A stretch of 64,000 nucleotides of DNA from an uncultured Prevotellaceae bacterium (GTDB taxonomy: Bacteria > Bacteroidota > Bacteroidia > Bacteroidales > Bacteroidaceae), in contig CAMWSK010000008.1 in the NCBI GenBank assembly GCA_947176895.1, positions 1-64,000 of the forward strand. The letters are read 5' to 3'. The translations under genes were made by a program, and so were the position numbers. The notes under the pieces were generated by a model, which was given only the letters and a program-made list of their open reading frames with translations, was not told where the DNA came from and searched no databases. Of this stretch, positions 50,663 to 60,428 are shown piece after piece (within the stretch, counting starts at the first letter, position 1; each line of letters opens with the position of its first letter).

Positions 50663-51100
50663 ATGGCCAAGAAACCCTTACACGTGGCTGCCGTTGCCGT
50701 GCTGGTGGCACCTCTGACACTCTGCATGACAACCCGGGCCTCCGCATCTTCCCCGGCATGCGGGGAATCGTGGACGGCGGCTCCCCCCGACAGCCTGGAA
50801 GATGATACCCTGTTGCCCGTGATCATTACGGAGGACGGCAACTTGCCCGTCAAAGTGAAGATGCCCAGGGAAATCCGGGTGCCCACGGTGAGCGACATAT
50901 TGGGAAAGAGCCTCACCGACAAGATTATGCACCCCTTTGCCTTCAGCAAGCGCAAAAGGGAGCGGCATCGCCGCAAGATGATGAAGATTCTGGAGGAGTA
51001 TGACCAGGTGAAGACACCCCGTGAGCTGTTGATCGAGGCTCTGCGCAACGAGGGTATCAACGTGGACAGTCTGCTGCAGCTGAACAAGGCCAACCCTTGA
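50663..51100 (+). CDS. Small exported protein of unknown function
   Basis: A 145-residue product from the ATG just after the promoter. MAKKPLHVAAVAVLVAPLTL begins a signal peptide. The mature part has a short acidic segment (DSLEDDTLLPVIITEDG), then a basic helical region (FAFSKRKRERHRRKMMKILE) and a hydrophobic-heptad C-terminus (ELLIEALRNEGINVDSLL). I do not recognise the family; homologs are likely Bacteroidales-specific. The gene lies 4 bp upstream of a HAD phosphatase, with which it is probably co-transcribed. Confidence 0.7.
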   Translation: MAKKPLHVAAVAVLVAPLTLCMTTRASASSPACGESWTAAPPDSLEDDTLLPVIITEDGNLPVKVKMPREIRVPTVSDILGKSLTDKIMHPFAFSKRKRERHRRKMMKILEEYDQVKTPRELLIEALRNEGINVDSLLQLNKANP

Positions 51101-51104
51101 AGCG

Positions 51105-51755
51105 ATGGTCAGGAACATTCTTTTTGACATGGGAGGCGTCATCTGCCCCATGCAATCTGCCGACGAACCGGCCAGGCGTTTCCTCCGCATTGGCCTGAGC
51201 GAGGAGTTGGCCCGGCAATATTTCGGCCGCAACGGCCAGCAGGGCATCTTTCGCGGAGCCGAGGACGGTTCGCTTTCGCCCGACGAGTTCCTGGAGGCTT
51301 ATCACCGGCTGACGGGCTATCGTGCCACTTTTGATGAGATAGCATGGGCTTGGCGCGGCTTCGTCTTTCCGCCCACGCCCGCCCGCCTGCAGGCCTTGAG
51401 GCAGTTGCGTGCCGAGGGCTATCACCTGGCATTGGCCAGCAACACCAACCCTTTTCTGCAGCGATGGGAGGAGAGTGAGGACTTCACACCCGAAGGCAAG
51501 GGCATACAGATGTATTTCGATAAACTGTGGTACAGCTATGAGCTGAAGGCCTACAAACCGGATGCCCTTTTCTTTCAGCGCATCTTGCAGCAAGGAGGCT
51601 ACCGAAGCGAAGAGACCATCTTCCTGGACGACTCGCCCAAGAACGTGGAGGCGGCCCGACAGGCGGGTCTGCAAGCCATCTACGTGCCCGACAACCGATT
51701 GTGGGAAGGGCCGTTGAGGGAAGCACTGAAAGCAAAAGATTCTGCCACACTATAG
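51105..51755 (+). CDS. HAD-superfamily hydrolase (subfamily IA)
   Basis: A 216-residue cytoplasmic phosphatase-type protein. HAD motifs: motif I NILFDMGGVICPM (nucleophile Asp ~6), motif II LALASNTNPFLQ, motif III Lys in YELKAYKPDALFF, and motif IV TIFLDDSPKNVEAA. The alpha-helical cap follows motif I, as in subfamily IA. Relatives dephosphorylate small sugar or nucleotide phosphates; the substrate cannot be predicted. It is terminated by the region 51755-51897 and converges with alaS. Confidence 0.88.
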   Translation: MVRNILFDMGGVICPMQSADEPARRFLRIGLSEELARQYFGRNGQQGIFRGAEDGSLSPDEFLEAYHRLTGYRATFDEIAWAWRGFVFPPTPARLQALRQLRAEGYHLALASNTNPFLQRWEESEDFTPEGKGIQMYFDKLWYSYELKAYKPDALFFQRILQQGGYRSEETIFLDDSPKNVEAARQAGLQAIYVPDNRLWEGPLREALKAKDSATL

Positions 51756-51822
51756 GGACGTGTCTTTGACACGTTGAACCCACGTGCAGCCCTCCGGCGA
51801 GAACGTGTCAAAGACACGTCCC
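51755..51822. repeat. Compound palindromic intergenic element, copy 2
   Basis: A 68-bp element with perfect 21-bp terminal inverted arms. Each arm is itself a palindrome around ACGTGTCTTTGACACGT (or its complement), so the element holds four ACGTGTC half-sites. It begins at the last base of the HAD stop codon. Copy 1 is at 11265-11335. Confidence 0.8.
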
Positions 51823-51855
51823 GACGGTGAGGATGATATTATTTGAGATGAATAC

Positions 51856-51897
51856 AAGGAGAAGGGGATGCGCCGCACGGCACATCCCCTTCTCCTT
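51856..51897. terminator. Bidirectional terminator between HAD gene and alaS
   Basis: AAGGAGAAGGGGATG pairs with the complement ending at 51897 (plus an inner GCC/GGC), with A/T-rich flanks on both sides. It sits between convergent genes. Confidence 0.75.
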
Positions 51898-51915
51898 ATT
51901 GATATATATCCTCGT

Positions 51916-54531
51916 CTATGCGGTCAGGTCCTCGACCATCTTGTCCACAGCACCCAGCAAGCCGTCGATGTTCTTGCCGCCGGCCGTGGCGAAGTGGGGC
52001 TGGCCGCCGCCACCTCCCTGAATCAGTTTGGCGGCCTCGCGGATGCTCTTGCCGATGTTCACGCCCTGAGCCACCAGTGAGTCGCCGGCTGCGGCGGTGA
52101 GCATGGGCTTGCCCTCGTTTTGGGAACCGATGACCACCAGGGCGTTCTCCACCTCGGCACGCAACTGGAAGGCGATGTCCTTGACGAACTCGGCGGGCAG
52201 GGCGGTGATGGCTTTCATCACGGCGATGCCGTTCTTGTCGGTGGCATTGTTCTTCATCTGCTGTTTCAGTTCGGCAGCCTTCTCCTTGAGGCTCTCCTGC
52301 ACCTGGCTCTTCAGTGTCTCGTTCTCGTCAAACACCTTCTTCAGTGCGGCCAGCGTGTCGGGTGCGTTGTTCAGCATGTGGCGAATCCGGGCAGATATGT
52401 CTACCACCTTGTATAACATCTCCTCCACCTTGGCACCGGTGATGGCCTCGATGCGGCGCACACCTGCGGCCACGCTGCTCTCGCTGAGAATCTTCACCAT
52501 GCCCAGGCAACCGGTGCTCTTGGCGTGGCAACCGCCGCAGAACTCCACGCTCTGGCCGAACTGAACCACGCGCACCTCATCGCCATACTTCTCGCCGAAG
52601 AGGGCGATAGCGCCCAGCTCTTTGGCTTGCTCCAAGGGTACGTTGCGGTGGTCCTGCAAGGGGATGTTCTCGCGGATGCGGGCGTTCACAATCTGTTCCA
52701 CTTCACGAATCTGCTCGTCGGTCACTTTCTGGAAATGGCTGAAATCGAAGCGAAGGTATTCAGGCGTCACAAGCGAGCCTTTCTGCTCCACGTGGTCGCC
52801 CAACACCTGGCGCAGGGCCTGGTCCAGCAGGTGGGTACAGGTGTGGTTGGCTTCGCTGGCGTGACGCAGGTCGGTGTCCACACAGGCCATGAAGGGAGCC
52901 TGAGGATTCTTGGGCAGTTGCTTGGTGATATGAACGGGCTGTCCGTTCTCACTCTTGGTATCAATCACTTCAATGGTCTCTTCTTCGCTCACCAGCACGC
53001 CGCGGTCGCCCACTTGTCCGCCCATCTCGGCATAGAAGGGGCTCTTGTCAAGCACAATCTGGTAATAGGTGTTCTTCTTCTGTGTCACCTGGCGATAGCG
53101 CAGGATGCGGCACTCGTGCTCGGTGAAGTCCCAGGCCACGGACTCCACGTCGCCGGCCTGTACCTCCACCCAGTCGCCGTTCTCCACTTGTGCGGCGTTG
53201 CGGGCACGCTCCTTTTGCTTTTGCATTTCGGTGTTGAAGGCCTCCTCGTCCACGGTCAGCCCTTTTTCGCGACAGATAAGCTCCGTCAAGTCCAAGGGGA
53301 AACCGTAGGTGTCAAACAGGGTAAAGGCCTTCTGTCCGTCGATGACGGTGCTGCCGGCCTTAAGGGTCTCGGCCATCACGCCGTCGAGCAGGCGGATTCC
53401 GGTCTCCAAGGTGCGCAGGAAGCTTTCCTCCTCCTCCTTCATCACCTTTGAAATCAGCTCACGCTGAGCCTCCAATTCTGGATAGGTAGCCCCCATCTCG
53501 CGGATGAGAACGGGCAGCAGGCTGTAGAGGAAGGCCTGCTTCTGTCCCAGATATTGATAGGCATAGCGGACAGCGCGGCGCAGGATGCGGCGGATGACAT
53601 AACCGGCCTTGGCGTTGCCCGGAAGTTGTCCGTCGGCAATGCTGAAAGCGATGGTACGCAGGTGGTCGGCACATACGCGCATGGCCACGTCCACATTCTC
53701 CTCCTTGCCGTATTCAAGGCCGGTGGCACCGCAGATGGCTTGAATGATGGGTTGGAATATGTCGGTGTCGTAGTTGGAGTGCTTGCCTTGGATGGCACGC
53801 ACCAAACGCTCGAAGCCCATGCCCGTGTCAATCACGTTCATGGCCAGGGGCTCCAGGTGGCCGTCGGCCTTACGCTCATATTGCATGAACACGATGTTCC
53901 ATATCTCAATCACCTGGGGGTCGTCCTTGTTCACCATGTCGCGACCGGGCACTTTGGCCTTCTCTTCGGGCGTACGGCTGTCAAGATGAATCTCGGAGCA
54001 GGGTCCGCAGGGTCCCGTCTCTCCCATCTCCCAGAAGTTGTCGTGCTTGTTTCCGTTGATGATATGGTCGGCGGGCACGTGTTTCAACCAGAAGCCTGCG
54101 GCCTCGTCATCGCGCTTCAGACCTTCCTCGGGGCTGCCTTCGAACACGGTGACATACAGGTCGTCGGGGTTGAGCTTGAGCACGTCCACCAGGTATTCCC
54201 AAGCCATGTCGATGGCTCCCTCCTTGAAGTAGTCGCCAAAACTCCAGTTACCCAGCATCTCGAACATGGTGTGATGGTAGGTGTCATGACCCACTTCCTC
54301 CAAGTCGTTGTGCTTACCGCTCACACGCAGACACTTCTGGCTGTCGGCCCGGCGGCGGGGTTCGGGGTCGCGGGCACCCAGGATGATGTCTTTCCAAGGC
54401 ACCATGCCGGCGTTGACAAACATCAGTGTGGGGTCGTCTTTGATCACCATGGGGGCACTGGGTACGATGGTGTGCCCTTTCGATTCAAAGAATTTTTTAT
54501 AGGAATCGCGGATTTCGTTAGCTGTCATCAT
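51916..54531 (-). CDS. alaS: Alanyl-tRNA synthetase
   Basis: An 871-residue class II synthetase. N-terminal catalytic domain: [34 protein letters not shown] and [20 protein letters not shown] (motif 2 region). The editing domain has the zinc/active-site HxxxH ([14 protein letters not shown], ~residue 560) and [12 protein letters not shown]-Ala domain ends with [20 protein letters not shown]. It charges tRNA-Ala and clears mischarged Ser/Gly. Length is normal. The promoter TACCTTTG (complement of 54567-54574) is 36 bp upstream, divergent from the MerR-like gene. Confidence 0.97.
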   Translation of the reverse strand: MMTANEIRDSYKKFFESKGHTIVPSAPMVIKDDPTLMFVNAGMVPWKDIILGARDPEPRRRADSQKCLRVSGKHNDLEEVGHDTYHHTMFEMLGNWSFGDYFKEGAIDMAWEYLVDVLKLNPDDLYVTVFEGSPEEGLKRDDEAAGFWLKHVPADHIINGNKHDNFWEMGETGPCGPCSEIHLDSRTPEEKAKVPGRDMVNKDDPQVIEIWNIVFMQYERKADGHLEPLAMNVIDTGMGFERLVRAIQGKHSNYDTDIFQPIIQAICGATGLEYGKEENVDVAMRVCADHLRTIAFSIADGQLPGNAKAGYVIRRILRRAVRYAYQYLGQKQAFLYSLLPVLIREMGATYPELEAQRELISKVMKEEEESFLRTLETGIRLLDGVMAETLKAGSTVIDGQKAFTLFDTYGFPLDLTELICREKGLTVDEEAFNTEMQKQKERARNAAQVENGDWVEVQAGDVESVAWDFTEHECRILRYRQVTQKKNTYYQIVLDKSPFYAEMGGQVGDRGVLVSEEETIEVIDTKSENGQPVHITKQLPKNPQAPFMACVDTDLRHASEANHTCTHLLDQALRQVLGDHVEQKGSLVTPEYLRFDFSHFQKVTDEQIREVEQIVNARIRENIPLQDHRNVPLEQAKELGAIALFGEKYGDEVRVVQFGQSVEFCGGCHAKSTGCLGMVKILSESSVAAGVRRIEAITGAKVEEMLYKVVDISARIRHMLNNAPDTLAALKKVFDENETLKSQVQESLKEKAAELKQQMKNNATDKNGIAVMKAITALPAEFVKDIAFQLRAEVENALVVIGSQNEGKPMLTAAAGDSLVAQGVNIGKSIREAAKLIQGGGGGQPHFATAGGKNIDGLLGAVDKMVEDLTA

Positions 54532-54566
54532 AGACGTTTCTGTTATAATTTACTTAAATTTAGTTG

Positions 54567-54594
54567 CAAAGGTAGCTTGTTTTTCTTATTTTTG
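54567..54594. promoter_or_regulatory. Divergent promoters for alaS (-) and the MerR-like gene (+)
   Basis: CAAAGGTA at 54567-54574 is the complement of TACCTTTG for alaS. TATTTTTG at 54587-54594 lies 33 bp before the MerR-like ATG. Confidence 0.55.
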
Positions 54595-54626
54595 CAACAA
54601 AATCAACTATAAAGGAACGTTAAGTC

Positions 54627-54977
54627 ATGGCTTTTAGCACGAAGAAAGACCTGAAGAAATATTATTCCATCGGCGAGGTGGCCCGGATGTTTGATGTGGC
54701 AGAATCGTTGCTGCGCTATTGGGAAACCGAATTTCCCACCATCAAGCCCCGGAAGAGCGGGCGCAACATCCGGCAGTACAGCGCTGACGACATCGAACAG
54801 ATACGTGTCGTCCACAACCTGGTGAAGGTGAGAGGCATGAAGCTGGCGGCTGCAAGGGAGACACTGCAACAGGGGCACGGCAAGGCAAAAAACTCGGTGG
54901 ACGTGTTTGAAAAACTGCAAAAGATACGTGCCGAACTGGTGGCTCTGCGCAAGGAACTGGACCACGCTGCCCTGTGA
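54627..54977 (+). CDS. MerR-family transcriptional regulator
   Basis: A 116-residue DNA-binding protein. The winged-helix MerR domain is at residues ~12-80: YYSIGEVARMFDVAESLLRY, then WETEFPTIKPRKSGRNIRQY and SADDIEQIRVVHNLVKVRGM. A short coiled-coil dimerisation helix (VFEKLQKIRAELVALRKEL) ends the chain. No effector-binding domain or metal-binding cysteines are present, so it resembles the short orphan MerR proteins common in Bacteroidales. Target genes are unknown; the divergent neighbour alaS shares its promoter region. Confidence 0.88.
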   Translation: MAFSTKKDLKKYYSIGEVARMFDVAESLLRYWETEFPTIKPRKSGRNIRQYSADDIEQIRVVHNLVKVRGMKLAAARETLQQGHGKAKNSVDVFEKLQKIRAELVALRKELDHAAL

Positions 54978-55005
54978 GCCACATGCAGGTGGGTATATAC
55001 AAGAA

Positions 55006-55049
55006 TAGAAACTCCGCGGCGAATCGATTGGATTGCCGCGGAGTTTCTA
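55006..55049. terminator. Terminator between the MerR-like gene and the RSH gene
   Basis: A 15-bp stem (TAGAAACTCCGCGGC, 55006-55020, with 55035-55049) and a 14-nt loop, between convergent genes. Confidence 0.7.
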
Positions 55050-55100
55050 TATGGTACTACCGTGGCGTTCTTCTTCTTTGTCACGGTGGTTTTTCGTTAG

Positions 55101-57377
55101 TTATTTGATACGTACGGCTTTTTGTACTTCCTCTATTTGTTTTAAGTCCCGGCAGATTTTCTTCACATCGTCCACATCGTGCACCTCCATTTGTATGTTT
55201 GCCGTGAAGAGACCGTTGTCTGTACTGATTTCCAAATGACGGATATTCATGTTCAGTTGTTTTGACATCACGTCTGTCATCTGGTGGAGCACGCCCACAT
55301 GGTCTATGCCGCGCACCTGGATGGTGGCGGGGAAGAAGAGCTTGTGGTGCGTGTCCCATTCAGCCGAAAGAATATGATTGCCGCCTGTGGCTTTTAGCTT
55401 TGCGGCTACAGGGCATTGCCGTTTGTGGATGGTGATTCGGTTGTTGGTGTCGAAATATCCCAGTACGGCATCACCGGGAATGGGTTGGCAACACTCGCAG
55501 ATCATAAAATGGCTGATGGTAGACTCGTTCAATATGAGCGGTTTTTTCGTGTCTACGGTCATGGGTACCTGTTTCGTGTCGGCTTCGGTGCGCTTCTTCG
55601 ACTTTTTCTTGTTGCTTTTGAAGATGTTAAGGTAGTCCGTCCACGATGAATGGTCGCGCTTGTCTTTGCCGTTGATGATGTCCATGTCGGTGTCCCCCAA
55701 CACGATTTCCCCGCTTCCGATGCCGGCGAAAAGTTCTTCACGATTGGATTTTTGATGTCCTTCGGTCAGCTTTTCGATGTTCAGACTGCTGGCCTCGCGG
55801 TCGTTTTGCCGTAAAAATTCGATGAGCATCTGTTCGCCTTTCCGCTGGTATTCGCGCTTCTCTTTTCTCAGGCTTGCCATAATCTTGCCCCGCGCCTTGG
55901 CTGTCGTGATGAAGTTAAGCCATTCGGCACTGATGTTCGGTTCCTTTCCGGTGAGCACCTCCACCTGGTCACCGCTCTTGAGCGTGTGGCTGATGGGTAC
56001 CAGGACATGGTTGACTTTCGCTCCTATGCAGTGGGTACCCAGGATGGAATGGATACTGAAAGCAAAGTCAAGCACCGAACAGCCGGCCGGCATGGTCTTG
56101 AAATCGCCCTTGGGGGTAACCACGAAAATCTCGTTGGAATAGAGGTTTAGCTTGATGGTGTCCAGAAAGTCAAGGGCGTTAGGCTGGGGGTCGTCCAGAA
56201 TCTCCTTGATGGTCTGCAACCACTTGTTCAGTTCGTTTTCACTATCCTCCGAGGTCTTTCCGCCATCCTTATATTTCCAGTGCGCCGCAAAGCCCTGTTC
56301 GGCTATCTCGTTCATGCGTTCGGAGCGTATCTGCACCTCTATCCATCGGCCTATTTTGCTCATGAGGGTGGTGTGCAAGGCCTGGTAGCCGTTGGCCTTG
56401 GGATGGTGCAGCCAGTCGCGAAGGCGTTCGGGATGGGTCTTGTAGATGCGCGAGGCCATGTTGAAGATGTGGAAACACTCGTCAATTTCCGTCTCCTCAC
56501 TTTTGGGTTTGAAGATGATTCTTACGGCCAGGATGTCGTAGACTTCCTCAAAGGGGATGTGCTTGGTCTGCATCTTTCTCCAAATGCTGTAGGGCGACTT
56601 GATGCGTTGTTTGATTTCATAGATTACACCCTCGTTGTCGAGCTGTTTGGCGATGGGAGCCACGAAATCTTCGAAAATCTTGTTCAGGTGTTCGCGGGTG
56701 TCCTCTAATTTGTTCTTTATCTGGTGGTATTCTTCGGGGTGCTCATAGCTGAAACTCAGGTCTTCCAGCTCTTCCTTTATTTTGTACAGGCCCAGCCGGT
56801 TGGCCAAAGGAGCATAGATGTATAGGGTCTCTCCGGCAATCTTATACTGTTTGTTGGGGCGCTGACTGCCCAGGGTGCGCATGTTGTGCAGGCGGTCGCT
56901 CATTTTGATGAGGATAACCCGGATGTCATCGCTCATGGTGAGCAGCAGTTTCTTGAAACTTTCGGCCTGTGCCGATGCTTTCTCACCGAAGATTCCTCCC
57001 GAGATTTTGGTCAGTCCGTCAACAATCTGCGCAATCTTGGGACCGAAGATGTTTTCGATGTCCTCCACGGTGTAGTCCGTGTCCTCCACCACATCGTGAA
57101 GCAAGGCTGCGCAGATACTGGTGCTCCCGAGGCCTATCTCCCCGCAAGCGATTTGGGCAACAGCGATGGGGTGCATGATATAGGGTTCGCCCGAGAGGCG
57201 GCGCACACCTTTATGGGCCTGACGCGCGAAGTTGAACGCCTTGGTGATCAACTCCACTTTCTTGCGGTGGCGGCTCTGCAGATAGGTGTCCAGCAGGTGT
57301 CGGAAAGCCTCCTCCACCATGATGTTGTCGCGCTCTTCGCGTGTCATCTCGTTCAGATTGTTGCCTGCGTTGTTCAT
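55101..57377 (-). CDS. Bifunctional (p)ppGpp synthetase/hydrolase (RSH)
   Basis: A 758-residue Rel/Spo homolog. Hydrolase HD domain: RRLSGEPYIMHPIAVAQI and CAALLHDVVEDTDYTVEDI (HD at ~90), then IKMSDRLHNMRTL. Synthetase domain: IKSPYSIWRKMQTKHIPFEE, VYDILAVRIIF and GYQALHTTLM. TGS domain: VVTPKGDFKTMPAGCSVLDF. A C-terminal zinc-finger/ACT regulatory part follows (MICECCQPIPGDAVLGY, HVGVLHQMTDVMSKQLNMNI). Both catalytic sites look intact. It sets the alarmone level during starvation, with the C-terminal half sensing ribosome state. It lies 15 bp downstream of the lytic transglycosylase gene in a long minus-strand block. Confidence 0.95.
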   Translation of the reverse strand: MNNAGNNLNEMTREERDNIMVEEAFRHLLDTYLQSRHRKKVELITKAFNFARQAHKGVRRLSGEPYIMHPIAVAQIACGEIGLGSTSICAALLHDVVEDTDYTVEDIENIFGPKIAQIVDGLTKISGGIFGEKASAQAESFKKLLLTMSDDIRVILIKMSDRLHNMRTLGSQRPNKQYKIAGETLYIYAPLANRLGLYKIKEELEDLSFSYEHPEEYHQIKNKLEDTREHLNKIFEDFVAPIAKQLDNEGVIYEIKQRIKSPYSIWRKMQTKHIPFEEVYDILAVRIIFKPKSEETEIDECFHIFNMASRIYKTHPERLRDWLHHPKANGYQALHTTLMSKIGRWIEVQIRSERMNEIAEQGFAAHWKYKDGGKTSEDSENELNKWLQTIKEILDDPQPNALDFLDTIKLNLYSNEIFVVTPKGDFKTMPAGCSVLDFAFSIHSILGTHCIGAKVNHVLVPISHTLKSGDQVEVLTGKEPNISAEWLNFITTAKARGKIMASLRKEKREYQRKGEQMLIEFLRQNDREASSLNIEKLTEGHQKSNREELFAGIGSGEIVLGDTDMDIINGKDKRDHSSWTDYLNIFKSNKKKSKKRTEADTKQVPMTVDTKKPLILNESTISHFMICECCQPIPGDAVLGYFDTNNRITIHKRQCPVAAKLKATGGNHILSAEWDTHHKLFFPATIQVRGIDHVGVLHQMTDVMSKQLNMNIRHLEISTDNGLFTANIQMEVHDVDDVKKICRDLKQIEEVQKAVRIK

Positions 57378-57392
57378 GACGAGTAACCTTTT

Positions 57393-58694
57393 TTATCTCA
57401 CACGTATTTTCTTTCCGGCACGGATATTGTTACCTTTAAGCCCGTTGAGTTTGCGCAATTTAGCCACGGTGGTGCCGTTGCGCTTGGCTATTGCTCCCAG
57501 GGTGTCACCATTCTTCACGGTCACCGTCTTGGCTCGTGTGGCAGAGGAGCGGGACGTTGAGGTCGGAGCGGCCTCGGCCACCTCCACCATCTTGCGGTTG
57601 AAAAGCTCATTGGCGCGGTGTACATAGATGCTGTCTCCCATCTTCAGGAACTGGCCGATGGCTTCGGTGTTCATGCGGATGGGGCAGGGGCGGGCGCTGC
57701 CCGGCACCAGTGTGGTGCGGTACTGGGGGTTAAGGGCCTTCAGTTCGCCAATCTCTATGCCGCAAAGTTCACTGATTTGCTCGAACTTCACATCACGGTT
57801 GACCATCACCGTGTCGGTGTTGGCCGGCAAGGTGGTGTTCACGGGGCAGATGTTGTGGTCGCAGTAATAGTTCATGATGTAGTTGGCGGCAATAAAGGCG
57901 GGCACATAGCCGCGTGTCTCTTCGGGCAGATAAGGGCAGATTTTCCAATAATCCTTCTCGCCATTGGCACGTTTGATGGCCTTGTTCACATTGTTGGGAC
58001 CGCAGTTATACGAGGCGATGACCAAAGCCCAGTCGCCGAAGATGTCATATAAGTCTTTTAGATAACGCGCTGCTGCGTAACTTGCTTTCACTGGGTCGCG
58101 ACGTTCGTCCACCAGGCTGGTCACTTCCAGCCCATATTGTTTGCCTGTGGTAATCATGAACTGCCATAATCCCGTTGCACCGACCTTGCTCACGGCGTTG
58201 GGATTGAGGGCGCTTTCGATGATGGGCAGGTATTTCAGTTCCAGAGGCAACCGATAGGTTTCCAAGGCTTCCTCGAAGATGGGTGTGTAGAAATTGCTGA
58301 TGCCCAGCATGAGGCTTACGGTCTGGCTCAGGCGGTTGCTGTATCTGTCGATGCACTGGCGCACTTCCTTGTTATAGGGCATCTCGATGATGTTGGGCAG
58401 ATGGCTGAGTCTGCGGATATAATCCTCCTCGGAAAAGGCGGGCGAGGATGTGCCCTGGCTGCAATCCTCACCGAAGTTTGTGTATTTAAGGGCATGCCAG
58501 TCCTTTATAAGTTGCTCGGCTTGGGCCTCGGACATTCCTTCGGGCAGGCCGAAAGCCTCGCTTTTTGTCTTCTCGTCTTGCTGAATCGTGTCGGCCTCCT
58601 GCCCATAGTCGTTGTTGTTTTCCTGTGCCGTGGCTACGGAAGCGGTGAGACAGAATGCCAAAAGGGTCAGTGTGTATTTGTTTCTTATTTGCAT
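57393..58694 (-). CDS. Membrane-bound lytic transglycosylase with LysM domain (MltD-like)
   Basis: A 433-residue exported protein. Signal peptide (YTLTLLAFCLTASVATAQ). The SLT/GH23 domain is at ~115-260, with catalytic Glu in LPIIESALNPNAVSKVGATG and LWQFMITTGKQYGL, and VIASYNCGPNNVNKAIKRA downstream. A C-terminal LysM is at ~385-433 (VKNGDTLGAIAKRNGTTVAK). It cleaves peptidoglycan glycan strands to 1,6-anhydromuropeptides, with LysM binding the wall. Two LysM-like segments are more usual; the region ~300-370 may hold a diverged one. It is followed by the RSH gene after 15 bp. Confidence 0.9.
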   Translation of the reverse strand: MQIRNKYTLTLLAFCLTASVATAQENNNDYGQEADTIQQDEKTKSEAFGLPEGMSEAQAEQLIKDWHALKYTNFGEDCSQGTSSPAFSEEDYIRRLSHLPNIIEMPYNKEVRQCIDRYSNRLSQTVSLMLGISNFYTPIFEEALETYRLPLELKYLPIIESALNPNAVSKVGATGLWQFMITTGKQYGLEVTSLVDERRDPVKASYAAARYLKDLYDIFGDWALVIASYNCGPNNVNKAIKRANGEKDYWKICPYLPEETRGYVPAFIAANYIMNYYCDHNICPVNTTLPANTDTVMVNRDVKFEQISELCGIEIGELKALNPQYRTTLVPGSARPCPIRMNTEAIGQFLKMGDSIYVHRANELFNRKMVEVAEAAPTSTSRSSATRAKTVTVKNGDTLGAIAKRNGTTVAKLRKLNGLKGNNIRAGKKIRVR

Positions 58695-58713
58695 TTTCGT
58701 GTCGACTCTTGTG

Positions 58714-59484
58714 TTAGAAGTTAAGGTTGCATTGCAGGCCGTAGCTCTGCTGGCCGAAGCGACCTGTGGTACCGAAGGCGTTGGTGGAGATGATGGTCGG
58801 CTGCAGGTTCATGCTCAGGTTCGGAGAAATGTCGAATGAACTCAGTTCTGCATCGACATAGGCATCCACGATGCTCAGCGCATAGACTCCGATGAAGGCG
58901 AAGATGCTCAGGTCACGCCATTTGCGATAGCGGTCTTTTCTTCCGCGGAAGATTTCCTGGAAGCGTTTTTCCCTGCCCTCGATGCTGTAGTTGGGAGGCA
59001 GCATTGCCTCGTAGCTCTTGGTGTTCGGGTCATCGTCCATGATGTCGAGGTAGGCCTGGCTGTAGTCCCGGTACATCATGTTGTTCCACGTGAGCGCATA
59101 CATACATCCCAGGAATCCCCCATAGAAGACGGGCAGTTTCCAGTACTTGCGGTTGTAAATCTGCCCTCCGCCCGGAAACACCAACCCCAGCCACATGGCG
59201 CGGATGGGATTGGGCATGAAATGGCTTGTGCCGCGTCCGTCGGTCTTCACCGGCTTGGGCATGGGAACCGTCAGGCTGTCGATGCGCAGAGTGTCCGGCA
59301 TCACCGTCGTGGTGTCCATTGCCACCTCCATGCTGTCCACCACGAAAGGGTCATCCGCCCACAGCAGGCCGGTGGAATCCGCCTCCACGGGTTGCACGGT
59401 CTGTGCCGACACCTCGTCTCCCATGCCCGGCATCATCATGATGCCGGCAAGAACCATCCGATATATGCCGCCCGGAAGTGTCAA
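58714..59484 (-). CDS. DUF5683-family exported protein
   Basis: A 256-residue product. The N-terminus contains a signal segment (IYRMVLAGIMMMPGMGDEVS) and a Pro/Thr/Asp-rich spacer. It then has the DUF5683 pattern PNPIRAMWLGLVFPGGGQIY followed by NRKYWKLPVFYGGFLGCMYA (two short membrane-associated helices around 85-130), and FIGVYALSIVDAYVDAEL. The function is not known. It consistently lies in Bacteroidales parB/lytic transglycosylase neighbourhoods, as here. The start overlaps the parB stop (ATGA). Confidence 0.85.
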   Translation of the reverse strand: MTLPGGIYRMVLAGIMMMPGMGDEVSAQTVQPVEADSTGLLWADDPFVVDSMEVAMDTTTVMPDTLRIDSLTVPMPKPVKTDGRGTSHFMPNPIRAMWLGLVFPGGGQIYNRKYWKLPVFYGGFLGCMYALTWNNMMYRDYSQAYLDIMDDDPNTKSYEAMLPPNYSIEGREKRFQEIFRGRKDRYRKWRDLSIFAFIGVYALSIVDAYVDAELSSFDISPNLSMNLQPTIISTNAFGTTGRFGQQSYGLQCNLNF

Positions 59485-60374
59485 TGCTTCAGACTGTCAA
59501 ACATGGCAATTAAGCGCTCCAATTCACTCTCGTTGGCAAAGGGGATGCTGATTTTGCCTCGTCCCGTTTCACTGCAAGTGAGTTGCACTTTGGTTTGGAA
59601 CATTTGGCTCAAGCCGCGCTTCAACTCGGCATATTCGGTGCTGAGACGTGTCTTCTTGCCTTTCAGTCTGCCGTTTTGCGTACTCACGCTGCCGCCCTCT
59701 TGCAGTTCTTTCACCATCTGTTCCACGGCTCTCACACTCAGGTCTTCCTTCTTGATGGCCAGGAACACCTGGTTCTGCAGGGTGGGGTCGTTCAGGCTGA
59801 GCAGTGCGCGGGCGTGTCCCATGTCCAGCTCCTTGTTCTCCAAAGCCACCTGTATGTTTCCGGGGAGCTTCAGCAGGCGCAGATAGTTGGTCACGGCACT
59901 GCGGCTTTTGCCCACGCGTTCGCTCAATCGCTCCTGTGTCATCCCATACTGCTCCAGCAGATGCTGGTAGGCCAGGGCAATCTCCATGGGGTTCAGGTCC
60001 TCGCGTTGGATGTTCTCCACGAGGGCCATTTCCATCATGTTCTCGTCATCCACCGTGCGTATGTAGGCGGGTATGCTGGTGAGCCCGGCCATTTGGCTGG
60101 CACGCCAGCGGCGTTCTCCGGCGATGATGATATAGGTGCCGTCCTGCATGTCACGGATGGTGATGGGCTGCACCAGTCCTATCTGCCGGATGGAGTCGCT
60201 CAGGTCTTGCAAAGCCTGGTGGTCGAACTCGCGTCGGGGCTGGTTGGGGTTGGGCTTTATCTTGTCCACCTCCACGTTGTTGATGCTCGAACTGCCCTGT
60301 GTCTTCACCTCTTCGGTGCTGATGAGCGCGTCCAAGCCACGTCCTAAAGCGGGAAATTTCTTGTGTGTAGGCAC
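59481..60374 (-). CDS. parB: Chromosome-partitioning protein ParB
   Basis: A 297-residue DNA-binding CTPase. The N-terminal KFPALGRGLDALIS, the ParB/Srx motif TIRDMQDGTYIIIAGERRWR, and ENIQREDLNPMEIALAYQHL followed by the HTH (LSERVGKSRSAVTNYLRLLK) are all present. A short C-terminal dimerisation region ends at FDSLKH. It loads at parS sites and, with ParA, segregates the origin region and helps load SMC. It lies 54 bp downstream of parA. I saw no clear 16-bp parS palindrome in this window. Confidence 0.96.
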   Translation of the reverse strand: MPTHKKFPALGRGLDALISTEEVKTQGSSSINNVEVDKIKPNPNQPRREFDHQALQDLSDSIRQIGLVQPITIRDMQDGTYIIIAGERRWRASQMAGLTSIPAYIRTVDDENMMEMALVENIQREDLNPMEIALAYQHLLEQYGMTQERLSERVGKSRSAVTNYLRLLKLPGNIQVALENKELDMGHARALLSLNDPTLQNQVFLAIKKEDLSVRAVEQMVKELQEGGSVSTQNGRLKGKKTRLSTEYAELKRGLSQMFQTKVQLTCSETGRGKISIPFANESELERLIAMFDSLKH

Positions 60375-60428
60375 GGTCGGTAGTGTTAGGTTAGTGATGG
60401 GTTAAGGGGTGTTGTCTTGGCGTTCCGC

